Shown: positions 1 through 8,907 of the stretch, in pieces | Layout: each line of letters starts with the position of its first letter | How positions within the stretch are numbered: position 1 is the first letter of the stretch | From: Rhodospirillales bacterium | GTDB lineage: Bacteria; Pseudomonadota; Alphaproteobacteria; Rhodospirillales; Casp-alpha2 | NCBI GenBank assembly: GCA_017640505.1 | Contig: JAEPQO010000001.1 | Span: 1,132,625-1,196,624 of the forward strand | Length of the DNA: 64,000 nucleotides | Reading direction: 5' to 3' | Notes under the pieces: model-generated | Databases searched by the model: none | The model's input: only the letters and a program-made list of their open reading frames with translations | What the model was told of the DNA's origin: nothing | Translations under genes and position numbers: made by a program

Positions 1-44
1 TCCCCGGTCTTGCCTGAGGCCAAGCCTAGAATTAAAACCCGCTC

Positions 45-1856
45 ATGGCACCCCCGCTCCTGACACTTTCCGATATTTCGCTGACCTTCGGCGGCACACC
101 GCTGCTGGACGGCGCGGAAATGTCCGTTGCCGCGGGCGCGCGTATCTGTCTCGTCGGGCGCAATGGGTCGGGCAAGTCGACGTTTCTCAAGATCGCGGCG
201 GGCGAGGTCGAGCCGGACGGCGGCGAGGTGTTTCGCCAGCCTGATGCCACGGTCCGCTATTTGCCGCAGGAGCCTGATCTTTCGGGTTTCGCCAGCATTC
301 GGGATTACGTGGAAGGTGGTCTCGCGCCGGGCGACGATAGTTACGTTGCCCAGGTGTTGCTGAACGATCTCGGTCTCAACGGGGACGAGGACCCGGCGAA
401 ACTTTCGGGTGGCGAGCGCCGCCGCGCCGCGCTGGCGCGCGCACTGGCACCGGCGCCGGACATCCTGTTGCTGGACGAGCCGACCAACCACCTCGATCTT
501 CCCGCCATCGAGTGGCTGGAGGGCGAACTGAAATCGCGCCGCAGTGCGCTGGTGCTGATCTCGCACGACCGGCGGTTTCTCGAGAACCTTTCCGACGCCG
601 TCATCTGGCTGGACCGCGGGCGCACGATGCGTCTCGATAAGGGGTTCGCCGCGTTCGACGAGTGGCGTGACGAGATCCTCGAGCGCGAGGAAACCGAACG
701 CCACAAGCTGGACCGCAAGATCGTTGCCGAGACCAGCTGGCTCCACAAGGGCGTCACCGCGCGCCGGAAACGCAACATGGGGCGTCTGCGTGCGCTCTAC
801 GACCTGCGCAAGACCAGGCAGGAGCTTCGTAAGACCGCGGGGCAGGTGAAGATCACGGCAAGCGACGCCGAGACGTCGGGCAAGCGCGTGATCGAGGCGA
901 CGGAAATCAGCAAGAGCTACGGCGAGCGCAAGATCGTCGACGACTTTTCGGTGCGCATCCTGCGCGGCGACCGGGTCGGGTTGATCGGTCCCAACGGGGC
1001 AGGAAAGACGACGCTCTTGAACATGCTGACCGGTGCGCTCGAACCGGACACCGGTACGGTCACGCTGGGCACGACGCTGGAGATCGCGACGCTCGATCAG
1101 AACCGGGAGCAGCTTGCACCGAACACACGGACCCGCGATGCATTGACGGGGGGCAGCGGCGACAGCGTCACCGTCGGCGGTCAGCAGCGCCACGTCATCG
1201 GCTACATGAAGGATTTTCTGTTCGACCCGGCACAGGCGTCGACGCCCGTTTCGGCATTGTCGGGCGGCGAACGGGGCCGGTTGATGCTGGCGCGCGCCAT
1301 GACGCGGCCGTCCAACCTGCTGGTGCTGGATGAGCCCACCAACGACCTGGATCTCGAAACCCTTGATCTGTTGCAGGAGATGATCGCCGATTATGCGGGC
1401 ACCGTGCTGATCGTCAGCCACGACCGGGACTTCCTCGACCGGGTCGTGACGTCGGTAATCAACTACGAGGGTGACGGCCGGTGGCAGGAATACGCCGGCG
1501 GCTACAGTGACATGGTGTACCAGCGCGGCACCGGCATGGAAACCCGTGCCCGGCAGGCGGCGCCCGAGAAACCGAAGAAAAGCGACAGACAGGAAAAACC
1601 CAGGAACAATGCCAAGCAGCGCATGACCTTCAAGGACAAGCACGCGCTCGAAACATTGCCCGGCCGGATCGCTGAACTGGAGACCGAAAACGCGCGCCTT
1701 CAGGCAAAGCTCGCCGATCCGTCATTTTTCCAGCGCGACGCTGCCGGGTTCGACGCGGACAGCCGAAAACTCGCCGATGTCAGCCGGGAACTAGCCGATG
1801 CCGAGGAAGAATGGCTGCGCCTCGAGATGCTGCGCGAGGAAATCGAGAGCGCCTGA
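45..1856 (+). CDS. uup: ABC-F ATPase, Uup subfamily
   Basis: A soluble protein with two ABC ATPase domains and no membrane segments, typical of the ABC-F class that acts on ribosomes or, for Uup, is linked to DNA repair and tolerance of transposon excision. Walker A motifs are at residues 38-46 (GRNGSGKST) and about 315-323 (GPNGAGKTT). Signatures LSGGERRRAALA and LSGGERGRLMLA and Walker B/D-loop pairs DEPTNHLDL and DEPTNDLDL are intact in both halves. The inter-domain linker contains an ARRKRNMGRLRAL stretch typical of Uup, and the last ~90 residues are a charged helical tail resembling the Uup C-terminal coiled coil. Length of 603 aa fits. The ATG lies 44 bp from the window edge, so its promoter cannot be judged. 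It converges with the cell wall hydrolase gene. Confidence 0.9.
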   Translation: MAPPLLTLSDISLTFGGTPLLDGAEMSVAAGARICLVGRNGSGKSTFLKIAAGEVEPDGGEVFRQPDATVRYLPQEPDLSGFASIRDYVEGGLAPGDDSYVAQVLLNDLGLNGDEDPAKLSGGERRRAALARALAPAPDILLLDEPTNHLDLPAIEWLEGELKSRRSALVLISHDRRFLENLSDAVIWLDRGRTMRLDKGFAAFDEWRDEILEREETERHKLDRKIVAETSWLHKGVTARRKRNMGRLRALYDLRKTRQELRKTAGQVKITASDAETSGKRVIEATEISKSYGERKIVDDFSVRILRGDRVGLIGPNGAGKTTLLNMLTGALEPDTGTVTLGTTLEIATLDQNREQLAPNTRTRDALTGGSGDSVTVGGQQRHVIGYMKDFLFDPAQASTPVSALSGGERGRLMLARAMTRPSNLLVLDEPTNDLDLETLDLLQEMIADYAGTVLIVSHDRDFLDRVVTSVINYEGDGRWQEYAGGYSDMVYQRGTGMETRARQAAPEKPKKSDRQEKPRNNAKQRMTFKDKHALETLPGRIAELETENARLQAKLADPSFFQRDAAGFDADSRKLADVSRELADAEEEWLRLEMLREEIESA

Positions 1857-1871
1857 ACCCGTTAGCGGGTT
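1856..1871. terminator. Hairpin across convergent gene ends
   Basis: AACCCG and CGGGTT form a perfect 6-bp stem around a TTAG tetraloop. It starts on the last base of the uup stop codon and includes the stop codon of the opposing gene (1862-1864), so it could act in both directions. There is no strong T-run on either side. Confidence 0.4.
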
Positions 1872-2479
1872 GCGATTTCTGTTTCCGCGTTCTCGCTGAC
1901 CTGAACGTTTCTGAGCTCCGGCAGCGTATAGAAGATGTGCCGGCCGATCTTGGTCAGCCGTTCCTTGGCGTCGGCCCAATGCGGCTTCACGTAGTCGGCG
2001 TGGTACCAGAGAGCACCGTCGGTCGGATCTTCGATGACCCCGGCGCTAACCAGTCTGGCAAGCGTTGTCGCCCGCCGCCACGCAGTCGTTTCCAGCGGCT
2101 CATCCTTTTTACCGTCGCACCACCAGGAAAACTGGCAGCGGTGACGCCGGATCTCCCCGCCCTGGCGAACTACGTCGCAGACGTTTGACGGGAACCGAGG
2201 ACTCTGAACCCGGTTCAGCGTCACGGCCGCGACGGCGATCTGGCCGGGAATCGACTCGGAGCGGGCTTCCCAGTAAACATTGAGCGCGAGGCAACGCAAC
2301 TGCTGAAGGCGCGCGTCGTTGTTCGCGTGGAACGTGTAATTTGCTGCAGGTGCGAAGAGTGTTTGCGCCTGCACGATATGAGAATCGGCTTCGGCGGTGT
2401 CCTGGGAAAGGGCGGACATGAGAAAAGCGCCGACAATCAGCCCAGAAGCTAATGTCAGAGCCATTTTTTGACGCGACAT
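1862..2479 (-). CDS. Cell wall hydrolase, SleB/CwlJ family
   Basis: Predicted exported peptidoglycan hydrolase of 205 aa. Residues 1-32 form a hydrophobic signal/anchor ending near AEA. The C-terminal domain carries the SleB-family (PF07486) pattern: NVYWEARSES with the likely catalytic Glu near residue 71, then AAVTLNRVQSPRFP and CQFSWWCDG. In spore formers this family degrades spore cortex; in non-sporulating alphaproteobacteria it is common and assumed to remodel peptidoglycan, though the exact bond is unclear. The ATG at 2479 is preceded by a GGAGACAGACAAC ribosome site. An AT-rich 160-200 bp divergent region separates it from galU. Confidence 0.82.
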   Translation of the reverse strand: MSRQKMALTLASGLIVGAFLMSALSQDTAEADSHIVQAQTLFAPAANYTFHANNDARLQQLRCLALNVYWEARSESIPGQIAVAAVTLNRVQSPRFPSNVCDVVRQGGEIRRHRCQFSWWCDGKKDEPLETTAWRRATTLARLVSAGVIEDPTDGALWYHADYVKPHWADAKERLTKIGRHIFYTLPELRNVQVSENAETEIATR

Positions 2480-2691
2480 GTTGTCTGTCTCCTCTCTCCT
2501 GCTTCTTCCCCAGACAAGAAGCGAGACGTCATCTCCAGTCGTTAAGTCGAGGCCTATATAGGGTCTGAAATTAGTATATCAAGCCCTTTTATTGCATTGC
2601 ACAAAAATGCCATATTTCAGCAACTTGCGGCTTAACCCGGGCCGTGGCATTACCAAATGTCCAGTCAGCCTGCGTTTTCGGGGGAATTCTG
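2480..2691. promoter_or_regulatory. Divergent promoter region, cell wall hydrolase / galU
   Basis: An AT-rich intergenic stretch between two divergent genes, including a run around 2555-2590 (TATATAGGG and TTAGTATATCAAG) that stands out from the GC-rich surroundings. It presumably holds both promoters. I could not assign a convincing -35/-10 pair or operator. Confidence 0.4.
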
Positions 2692-3561
2692 TTGAACAAG
2701 CCTGTCCGTAAAGCCGTGTTGCCCGTTGCCGGTCTCGGCACGCGGTTTTTGCCGGCAACCAAGTGTATGCCCAAAGAAATGCTGCCGGTCGTCGACAAGC
2801 CTCTCATCCAGTACGCCATCGAGGAAGCCGAGGCCGCCGGGATCGAGAAATTCATTCTGATTACCGGGCGCGGCAAGAACCTGATGGAAGACCACTTCGA
2901 CCACGCGTTCGAACTGGAACAGATCCTCGAGCAGCGGGGTAAGGATCGGGAACTCGATCTCGTGCGGCATTTCCCGGAACCGAGCAAGATACAATACACC
3001 CGCCAACAACAGGCGATGGGCCTCGGTCATGCGGTATGGTGTGCCAAGGATTTCGTGCACGATGAACCGTTCGCGGTGCTGCTGCCCGACGATATGGTGC
3101 TGGCAGAACGTGGCTGCCTCACGCAGATGATGGACGCGTACAACCATGTCGGCGGCAATATCGTCGCCGTGACCGAAGTGCCGCGCGACCAGACGAACCG
3201 GTATGGCATCCTGGATATCGAGGACGATGACGGCAGGCTGGCACGGGCGCGTGGGCTGGTCGAGAAACCGGCGCCCGAAGACGCGCCGTCCACGTTGTCG
3301 ATCATCGGCCGTTATATTCTGCAACCCGAAGTGTTCGACCATCTCGACAAGCAGATCGCGGGCGCGGGCGGTGAGATTCAATTGACCGACGCGATCGCCG
3401 CCACCCTCGACAGTGTGCCGTTTCACGGTTTGCGCTATGAGGGAACCCGGTATGACTGCGGGTCCAAGCCCGGCTTCATTGCGGCCAACGTGGCCTACGC
3501 GCTGCAGCGTGACGATATGGAAGCGGACGTGCGAGCGGCGCTCGCGGAAATCCTCAAGTAG
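2692..3561 (+). CDS. galU: UTP-glucose-1-phosphate uridylyltransferase
   Basis: Makes UDP-glucose from UTP and glucose-1-phosphate for cell-surface polysaccharide and glycolipid synthesis. The N-terminus VRKAVLPVAGLGTRFLPATK is the nucleotidyltransferase signature of GalU, followed by PKEMLPVVDKPLIQYAIEE; GLGHAVWCAK, VLLPDDM and EKP also match the family. I place the start at TTG 2692, which has a GGGGGAA ribosome site 5-6 bp upstream and gives 289 aa, the usual GalU length. An in-frame GTG at 2644 would add 16 residues with no family resemblance. There is no adjacent partner gene; the next gene follows after 138 bp with its own candidate promoter. Confidence 0.92.
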   Translation: MNKPVRKAVLPVAGLGTRFLPATKCMPKEMLPVVDKPLIQYAIEEAEAAGIEKFILITGRGKNLMEDHFDHAFELEQILEQRGKDRELDLVRHFPEPSKIQYTRQQQAMGLGHAVWCAKDFVHDEPFAVLLPDDMVLAERGCLTQMMDAYNHVGGNIVAVTEVPRDQTNRYGILDIEDDDGRLARARGLVEKPAPEDAPSTLSIIGRYILQPEVFDHLDKQIAGAGGEIQLTDAIAATLDSVPFHGLRYEGTRYDCGSKPGFIAANVAYALQRDDMEADVRAALAEILK

Positions 3562-3632
3562 GCCGCTTTCGGGCTTCCGTTCAAAAAGATTTGCTCCCGG
3601 CGTGGATTCCGAGATGCGCAGGGCCGGCCCTC

Positions 3633-3660
3633 TCGACAATCGGGCCGTGCCCGCTATCCT
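3633..3660 (+). promoter_or_regulatory. Candidate sigma-70 promoter upstream of the DUF3604 gene
   Basis: TCGACA (3633-3638) and TATCCT (3655-3660), separated by 16 bp, lie 40 bp upstream of the ATG at 3700, which has a GGGAGAGAGAC ribosome site. Pattern match only. Confidence 0.3.
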
Positions 3661-3699
3661 TGTGCGCGTTTAACGGGGGAATGTTTTTGGGAGAGAGAC

Positions 3700-6039
3700 A
3701 TGTCCGAACAACCGCTCGGCAGCCCGGACGATGCTGCGGGGGCGCCGGCAGGTGGCCTTGAAAGCACGCCGGTTCGCGCAACGATACCGGCAGACGAGGT
3801 CGGCACCGTCACGCTGACGCCGACCGGCGATTTCGAGGCCGGCAGCTACCAGACGTTCACGCTGGTTTATACCGCAGGCAAGTTCGGCATCGACGACTCC
3901 GGCTCCATGCGGATTTGCTTCCGTTTCGCCAGCGATCAGACCCGGCCCCAGTTCGACGATCCGAAGCGTCCCAACTTCACCACCGTGACCGCGTCCAACA
4001 ATGCGGTGCTGCAATATCACTACGATCCGAAAGGCAACGTCCGGCCATGGGACCGGACTCTGTATATCAAGGTCGTCAAAGGCTTCCTCCGCGAGGGCGA
4101 CACGATCACCGTCGTCTTCGGCGACACGTCACAGGGCTCGCCCGGCATGCGGCTGCAGACGTTCTGCGAGGAAAGCTTCGAATTCCATACGCTTGTCGAT
4201 CCGATTGCGACCTATTGCTATCAGCCGGTGCCCGTTCAGCCGATCATCCGGATCGTGCCGGGCCCGCCCGAAACCTATGTCTGTGTTGCGCCGACGCTGA
4301 TCGCGACCGGCGAAAAGTTCTCGCTCAAAATGAAGGGAGAGGACAAATGGGGAAATCCCTCCGACCAGTGCGATGCGTCGTTCACGCTCAGGGTTGCGGG
4401 GGATGCGGCCGTCGACGGTCTGCCCGGTAGCGTGCCTTTCGCCAAAGATGAATTCGCGAACATCGTCGACGGGATCTCTTTGACGTCGGCCGGGGAGGCC
4501 GTGATCGAGCTGATCGATGCCGACGGCAATGTCGCCGCGTGCAGCAACCCGATCCGTGCCATGGATGCGCCGGTCCTGAAGCACTACTGGGGCGACCTGC
4601 ATGGCCAGTCGGAAGAAACCATCGGGACTGGCAGTGCGGATGCCTATTTCGCCTATGCCCGCGACCGGGCATTCGTCGACGCGACCGGCCACCAGGGCAA
4701 CGATTTCCAGATCACGACGCCGTTTTGGCACGAGCTCGACCGCCTTTGCGACAAGTACGATGTGCCGGGCTCGTTCATTGCCGTCCCGGGTTACGAATGG
4801 TCGGGTAACACGGGCCTCGGCGGCGATCGGAATATCTACTTCCCGGAAAGCGGCCGCACGCTCAGGCGCTCGTCGCATGCGCTGGTGCAAGACCACAGCG
4901 ACATCGCAACCGATGCCAACAGCGCACAGGAACTGTTCGATGCCCTGGCGGAAAACAAGGAATGGGATGTGGTCGGTTACGCACACTGTGGCGGGCGCTA
5001 TGCGGACGTCAAAATGGCGCACGACGGCCGGTTCGAGAAATCGATGGAAATCCACAGTTCCTGGGGCACATTCGAATGGCTGGTGCAGGACGCGTTCGAA
5101 ATGGGCTACCGCGTCGGTATCGTTTCCAATTCCGACGGCCACAAGGGGCGGCCCGGTGCGAGTTACCCCGGCGCGTCACTGTTCGGTGCCGTCGGCGGTC
5201 TGACGTGTTTTCTGACACCGGAACTGACGCGCACTGCGATTTTGGACTGCATGCGCAAGCGCCGTCACTACGGCACGACCGGCGGGCACGGCGGGCGCAT
5301 GTACATCGATGTGAAGGCCTCGTTCTCGGCCCCCGCGACACTTTATCACGACGACCCGCAACTGGGGCCCGCCGAAGGGCAGGCCGCGGAAACGGCCCTC
5401 ATGGGCGACATCGTGCATCTGCCGTCGGGTGAAGCGACGATCGAGGTCGACATCACAGGTGCCGCACCCATAGAACGCGTCGACATCTTCAACGGTCTTG
5501 ATCACGTCGAAACGATTCGGCCATACACGCCCGAAGACCTCGGCAACCGAATTCGGGTCATCTGGGAGGGTGCCGAATACCGGGGCCGCTTCCGCCAGGT
5601 CATTTGGGACGGGGAAGCGCATTTGTCGGATAACAAGATCGTCGATGCCAAGCCGATCAATTTCTTCAACCGCGACAAGACGCTGGACCGGACATCGGAT
5701 ACGTCGCTGGCGTGGCGCGCGCTGACGACCGGCAATATCGGCGGCTTCGATCTTTGGGTCGACGATGCCTACGGCGGCACGCTTAAGATCGAGACACCGC
5801 TGGTGAAATGCGGTGTGCCGCTGGAAGAGATCGACATCAATGACGAGGTCTTCGACAAATCGGACATTCTGCCCCGGTATCTGAAGATTTTCCGACTGCC
5901 GGCGGAGAACCCGCACCGGCACCTGGCATTCACCAGGAAAGTTAAGCTCAAACCGGAAGGCGACAACCCGATCTTCATCCGCGTCACCCAGGAAGACGGT
6001 ACCCTGGCCTGGACCAGCCCGATCTACATCTATCGCTGA
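3700..6039 (+). CDS. DUF3604 family protein, PHP-like metal-dependent hydrolase
   Basis: A 779-aa protein with no obvious signal peptide. Residues ~1-290 look like a beta-rich N-terminal region. From about 295 the DUF3604 (PF12228) pattern begins with WGDLHGQSEE (H301), followed by VPGYEWSG, YAHCGGRY, EIHSSWG and SNSDGHKGRPG (D479, H481). This order of His, Glu and Asp residues resembles the metal sites of PHP-type phosphoesterases, so a metal-dependent hydrolase is likely, but the substrate is unknown. The family is frequent in marine bacteria. It sits 94 bp upstream of proS on the same strand with a small hairpin between, so cotranscription is possible. The ATG at 3700 has a clear ribosome site. 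Confidence 0.75.
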   Translation: MSEQPLGSPDDAAGAPAGGLESTPVRATIPADEVGTVTLTPTGDFEAGSYQTFTLVYTAGKFGIDDSGSMRICFRFASDQTRPQFDDPKRPNFTTVTASNNAVLQYHYDPKGNVRPWDRTLYIKVVKGFLREGDTITVVFGDTSQGSPGMRLQTFCEESFEFHTLVDPIATYCYQPVPVQPIIRIVPGPPETYVCVAPTLIATGEKFSLKMKGEDKWGNPSDQCDASFTLRVAGDAAVDGLPGSVPFAKDEFANIVDGISLTSAGEAVIELIDADGNVAACSNPIRAMDAPVLKHYWGDLHGQSEETIGTGSADAYFAYARDRAFVDATGHQGNDFQITTPFWHELDRLCDKYDVPGSFIAVPGYEWSGNTGLGGDRNIYFPESGRTLRRSSHALVQDHSDIATDANSAQELFDALAENKEWDVVGYAHCGGRYADVKMAHDGRFEKSMEIHSSWGTFEWLVQDAFEMGYRVGIVSNSDGHKGRPGASYPGASLFGAVGGLTCFLTPELTRTAILDCMRKRRHYGTTGGHGGRMYIDVKASFSAPATLYHDDPQLGPAEGQAAETALMGDIVHLPSGEATIEVDITGAAPIERVDIFNGLDHVETIRPYTPEDLGNRIRVIWEGAEYRGRFRQVIWDGEAHLSDNKIVDAKPINFFNRDKTLDRTSDTSLAWRALTTGNIGGFDLWVDDAYGGTLKIETPLVKCGVPLEEIDINDEVFDKSDILPRYLKIFRLPAENPHRHLAFTRKVKLKPEGDNPIFIRVTQEDGTLAWTSPIYIYR

Positions 6040-6084
6040 ATTGCGGTGGAAAAACCGGTGCGTGCAGAGTAGGTTCCTGCCAAC

Positions 6085-6101
6085 ACCGGGTTCGGCCCGG
6101 T
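6085..6101 (+). other. Small GC-rich hairpin between the DUF3604 gene and proS
   Basis: ACCGGG and CCCGGT pair around a TTCGG loop 33 bp before the proS start. There is no T-tract, so it may only be an mRNA structure or a weak terminator. Confidence 0.3.
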
Positions 6102-6133
6102 CCGGACACACATAAAAGGGTACGTTCGACGCT

Positions 6134-7897
6134 ATGAAAGCTTCGCAAATCGGCATTCAGGTCCTTCGTGAAATGCCCGCCGACGCCGACGATCTGGCGG
6201 CGGCCTGGTTGATCCGCGGCGGTTATATTCATCGCCACGCTGCCGGCATATTCACCTTCGCGCCGCTCATCTACCGGGTCGAAAAGAAGGTCACCGATAT
6301 CATCAACGAGGAGATCACGCGCTACGGCGGGATTCAGGTCCGTTTCCCGTTGTTGCAGAGCGCCGAGATATGGCAGCAATCCGGGCGCTGGGCGGTCTAC
6401 GAGCACGCCAACCTGATGTTCCAGTCGGAAGACCGTAAAGGCCGTCTGTTCGGCCTCAGCCCGACCGCCGAAGAGGTCGCCTGCGATCTCGGCAAACACC
6501 TGATCCGCAGCCCGAACCAACTGCCGCTGAACGTGTTCCAGAACCACATGAAGTTCCGCGACGAGCTGCGGCCGCGTTCCGGCCTGCTGCGGTCCCGCGA
6601 ATTCATCATGATGGATGCGTACTCGTTCGACATCGACGAGGAAGGCCTCGATCTCGCGTACCGCAAGATGCGTCAGGCCTATCACGCGATCTATAAGAAA
6701 ATGGGATTCGACTACATCGTCGTGCAGGCGGACTCGGGTGCCATCGGCGGCTCCGCGTCGGAAGAGTTCATGGCTGTTTCCGAGGCCGGCGAGGACACGC
6801 TGCTTTATACCGATAATTACGCCGCGAATATCGAACGCGCGGTGTCGGAAGCGCCCGCGCCGGTGAAAGCCGAGGACGGCGAGATGGAGATCATCGATAC
6901 GCCGGACAGCGAAACCATCAAGAAGGTTGCCGATTTCGTCGGCGTGCATCCGTCAGCGGTGCTCAAGACCCTCGTCTTCGATCTGGTCTACGAAGACAAA
7001 GTCGAGCAGGTCGTCGTTCTCATCCGCGGTGACTGCGATGTGAACGCGGTCAAACTGGGCAATCATTTCGGTGCCATCGCGGCGCAGCCCTCCGATGCGG
7101 AAACGGTGGAGAAAATCGCCGGCTGTCCGCCGGGCTATGTCGGCCCGATCAACATGAAGCCGGGTGCGAAGGTGATCGCGGACAAGACCCTCGAGGGTCT
7201 GACCAGCCTCGTTTCCGGGTGCTGCGAACCGGACCGCCACGCGATCCACGTGCAGCCGGGCCGTGATTTCGAGATGCCGGAGATTGTTGATGTCCGCATG
7301 GCGAACCCAGGTGAAACCGCGCCGGATGGCCAGCCGCTGCAACAGTGCAAGGGGATCGAGATCGGCCATGTCTTTAAGCTCGGCACCAAGTACTCCGAGC
7401 CACTGGGCGCCGGCGTGACGGATGCCAACCAGCAGTTCCAGCATTTCCACATGGGCTGCTACGGGATCGGCACGACGCGCATCCTGCAGACCATCGTCGA
7501 TCAGAACTGCGACGCGGAAACGGGAATCAAGTGGCCGGTCGTTCTGGCACCGTTCCACGCGCATCTGATCCCGGTGAAAGCCGACAACGAAGAGATGATG
7601 CGTGCTGCCGAGGACATGGGCGCCAAGCTCGAGGCACTAGGCTGCGAATGCATCGTCGACGACCGCAAGGGCTCGGTCGGTTCGAAGTTGAAGGACTCCG
7701 ACATTCTTGGCATGCCGCTCCGCGTCGTGTTCGGGCGCGATCTTGCCGACGGCAAGGTGGAAATCTTCAATCGCCTGACCGACGTAAAGGATGTGGTTCC
7801 GATCGACGAGGCCATTGAGCGCCTGTCTGGGTTTGTCAAAGCGGAACTGGAAGCCGCCGACGCGCGGCGCGACGCGGTGGTCGCCGAGGGCGTCTAG
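6134..7897 (+). CDS. proS: Prolyl-tRNA synthetase, long form with editing insertion
   Basis: A class II aminoacyl-tRNA synthetase that charges tRNA-Pro. At 587 aa it is the long bacterial form. Motif 2 region KFRDELRPRSGLLRSREF and motif 3 region MGCYGIGTTR are clear, as is FKLGTKYSEPLGA. Between them, roughly residues 220-390, is a YbaK-like editing insertion with LKTLVF (the conserved editing Lys) and GPINMKPGAKVIAD. The proline-binding segment reads SPTAEE rather than the common GPTHEE; the Thr and second Glu are kept. Most alphaproteobacteria carry a short ProRS of about 440 aa without this insertion, so this gene may be an acquired or second copy. Its stop codon shares a CTAG with the convergent gene. 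Confidence 0.88.
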   Translation: MKASQIGIQVLREMPADADDLAAAWLIRGGYIHRHAAGIFTFAPLIYRVEKKVTDIINEEITRYGGIQVRFPLLQSAEIWQQSGRWAVYEHANLMFQSEDRKGRLFGLSPTAEEVACDLGKHLIRSPNQLPLNVFQNHMKFRDELRPRSGLLRSREFIMMDAYSFDIDEEGLDLAYRKMRQAYHAIYKKMGFDYIVVQADSGAIGGSASEEFMAVSEAGEDTLLYTDNYAANIERAVSEAPAPVKAEDGEMEIIDTPDSETIKKVADFVGVHPSAVLKTLVFDLVYEDKVEQVVVLIRGDCDVNAVKLGNHFGAIAAQPSDAETVEKIAGCPPGYVGPINMKPGAKVIADKTLEGLTSLVSGCCEPDRHAIHVQPGRDFEMPEIVDVRMANPGETAPDGQPLQQCKGIEIGHVFKLGTKYSEPLGAGVTDANQQFQHFHMGCYGIGTTRILQTIVDQNCDAETGIKWPVVLAPFHAHLIPVKADNEEMMRAAEDMGAKLEALGCECIVDDRKGSVGSKLKDSDILGMPLRVVFGRDLADGKVEIFNRLTDVKDVVPIDEAIERLSGFVKAELEAADARRDAVVAEGV

Positions 7898-8907
7898 GCC
7901 CCGGTTTCCGCTTTAGCTTCTGCCAGCAACCGATAGGAATTGCGCCTGTCTTCCTGGTCGTGCGTCCAGGTGAGCACGACGACCTCATCGATGCCGTGTT
8001 GATCCGCCAGCCCGCTTAGCTGTCCGTAAACGCGCTCGCCCGTGCCGAAGATGGCGCTCTGGCGCAGATCGGCGATGCGCGCCTTCTCGGCATCGGAATA
8101 TTGGAAATCCTTAATGGCCTCGGGTGCCTCGACAGGACGGAGGTCGCCGAGTTCCCGCCGGACCTTCCAATGCGCGCGGGACGTGAACAGGCGTTCGGCA
8201 TCTTCTTCCGTCTCCGCTGCCAGCGCCCAGACACAGACATTGGCGATGGGTTCGGGAAAGCGTTCGCTCGGCTTGTAGTTGTCCCGGTAAACCTGGAATG
8301 CGCGTTCGACACCGCGCCCGTCGGTGATGAAGTGTGCGAAGCAATAGGGAATGCCGAAGTGTGCCGCGACCTGTGCACCGTAATCGGATGTGCCGAGCAT
8401 CCAGATCTCGGGCGATGTCTCGCCCATCGGCTTCGCGACCAGCCCGTTGAACGGGTGCCCCGTCAGCAACGGTTCGCCCGATACCCACGCCATCAGGTCG
8501 CGAACGTTGGCGGGGAAATGCTCGGCGTCCTCGTTCGCATTGGGATTGAGCGCATAAGCCGTCTTGCCGTCGGAGCCCGGCGCGCGGCCGAGACCGAGAT
8601 CGATACGTCCCGGTGCCAGCGCTTCCAGCACACGGAACTGCTCCGCGACCTTCAAAGGCGCATAGTGCGGCAGCATCACGCCGGCGCTGCCGATGCGAAT
8701 GGTGCTTGTTACCTGGGCAATCGCCGCCATCAGGATTTCCGGCGCGGTGCCGAGGATCGTCGGATGGTTGTGATGCTCCGACACCCAGAACCGTTTGTAG
8801 CCGAGTCCCTCGCAGTGCCGTGCCAGTTCGACGGTGTCACGGATCGCCTGCGGCTCGGGTGCACCGGCAGACGCCGTCGACTGGTCGAGAACGGATAGTT
8901 CGACCAT
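7894..8907 (-). CDS. LLM-class flavin-dependent oxidoreductase (luciferase-like)
   Basis: A 337-aa luciferase-like monooxygenase, a TIM-barrel enzyme using FMN or F420. Family features visible are the N-terminal SVLDQS start, KRFWVSEHHN, GSAGVMLPHYAPLKVAEQFR and GRIDLGLGRAPG, all typical of the subgroup annotated as MsnO8-like oxidoreductases. The substrate cannot be read from sequence. I place the start at ATG 8907, where the upstream gene's TGA overlaps as TGATG, so the two are translationally coupled. The coupling to an AhpD/CMD-like protein suggests a shared oxidative or catabolic step. Confidence 0.82.
   Translation of the reverse strand: MVELSVLDQSTASAGAPEPQAIRDTVELARHCEGLGYKRFWVSEHHNHPTILGTAPEILMAAIAQVTSTIRIGSAGVMLPHYAPLKVAEQFRVLEALAPGRIDLGLGRAPGSDGKTAYALNPNANEDAEHFPANVRDLMAWVSGEPLLTGHPFNGLVAKPMGETSPEIWMLGTSDYGAQVAAHFGIPYCFAHFITDGRGVERAFQVYRDNYKPSERFPEPIANVCVWALAAETEEDAERLFTSRAHWKVRRELGDLRPVEAPEAIKDFQYSDAEKARIADLRQSAIFGTGERVYGQLSGLADQHGIDEVVVLTWTHDQEDRRNSYRLLAEAKAETGA

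Noticed and set aside
6040-6133. T-box or amino-acid-sensing leader before proS
   Set aside because: Only one small 6-bp stem is present; no specifier loop or conserved T-box sequence, and T-boxes are not expected in this group.
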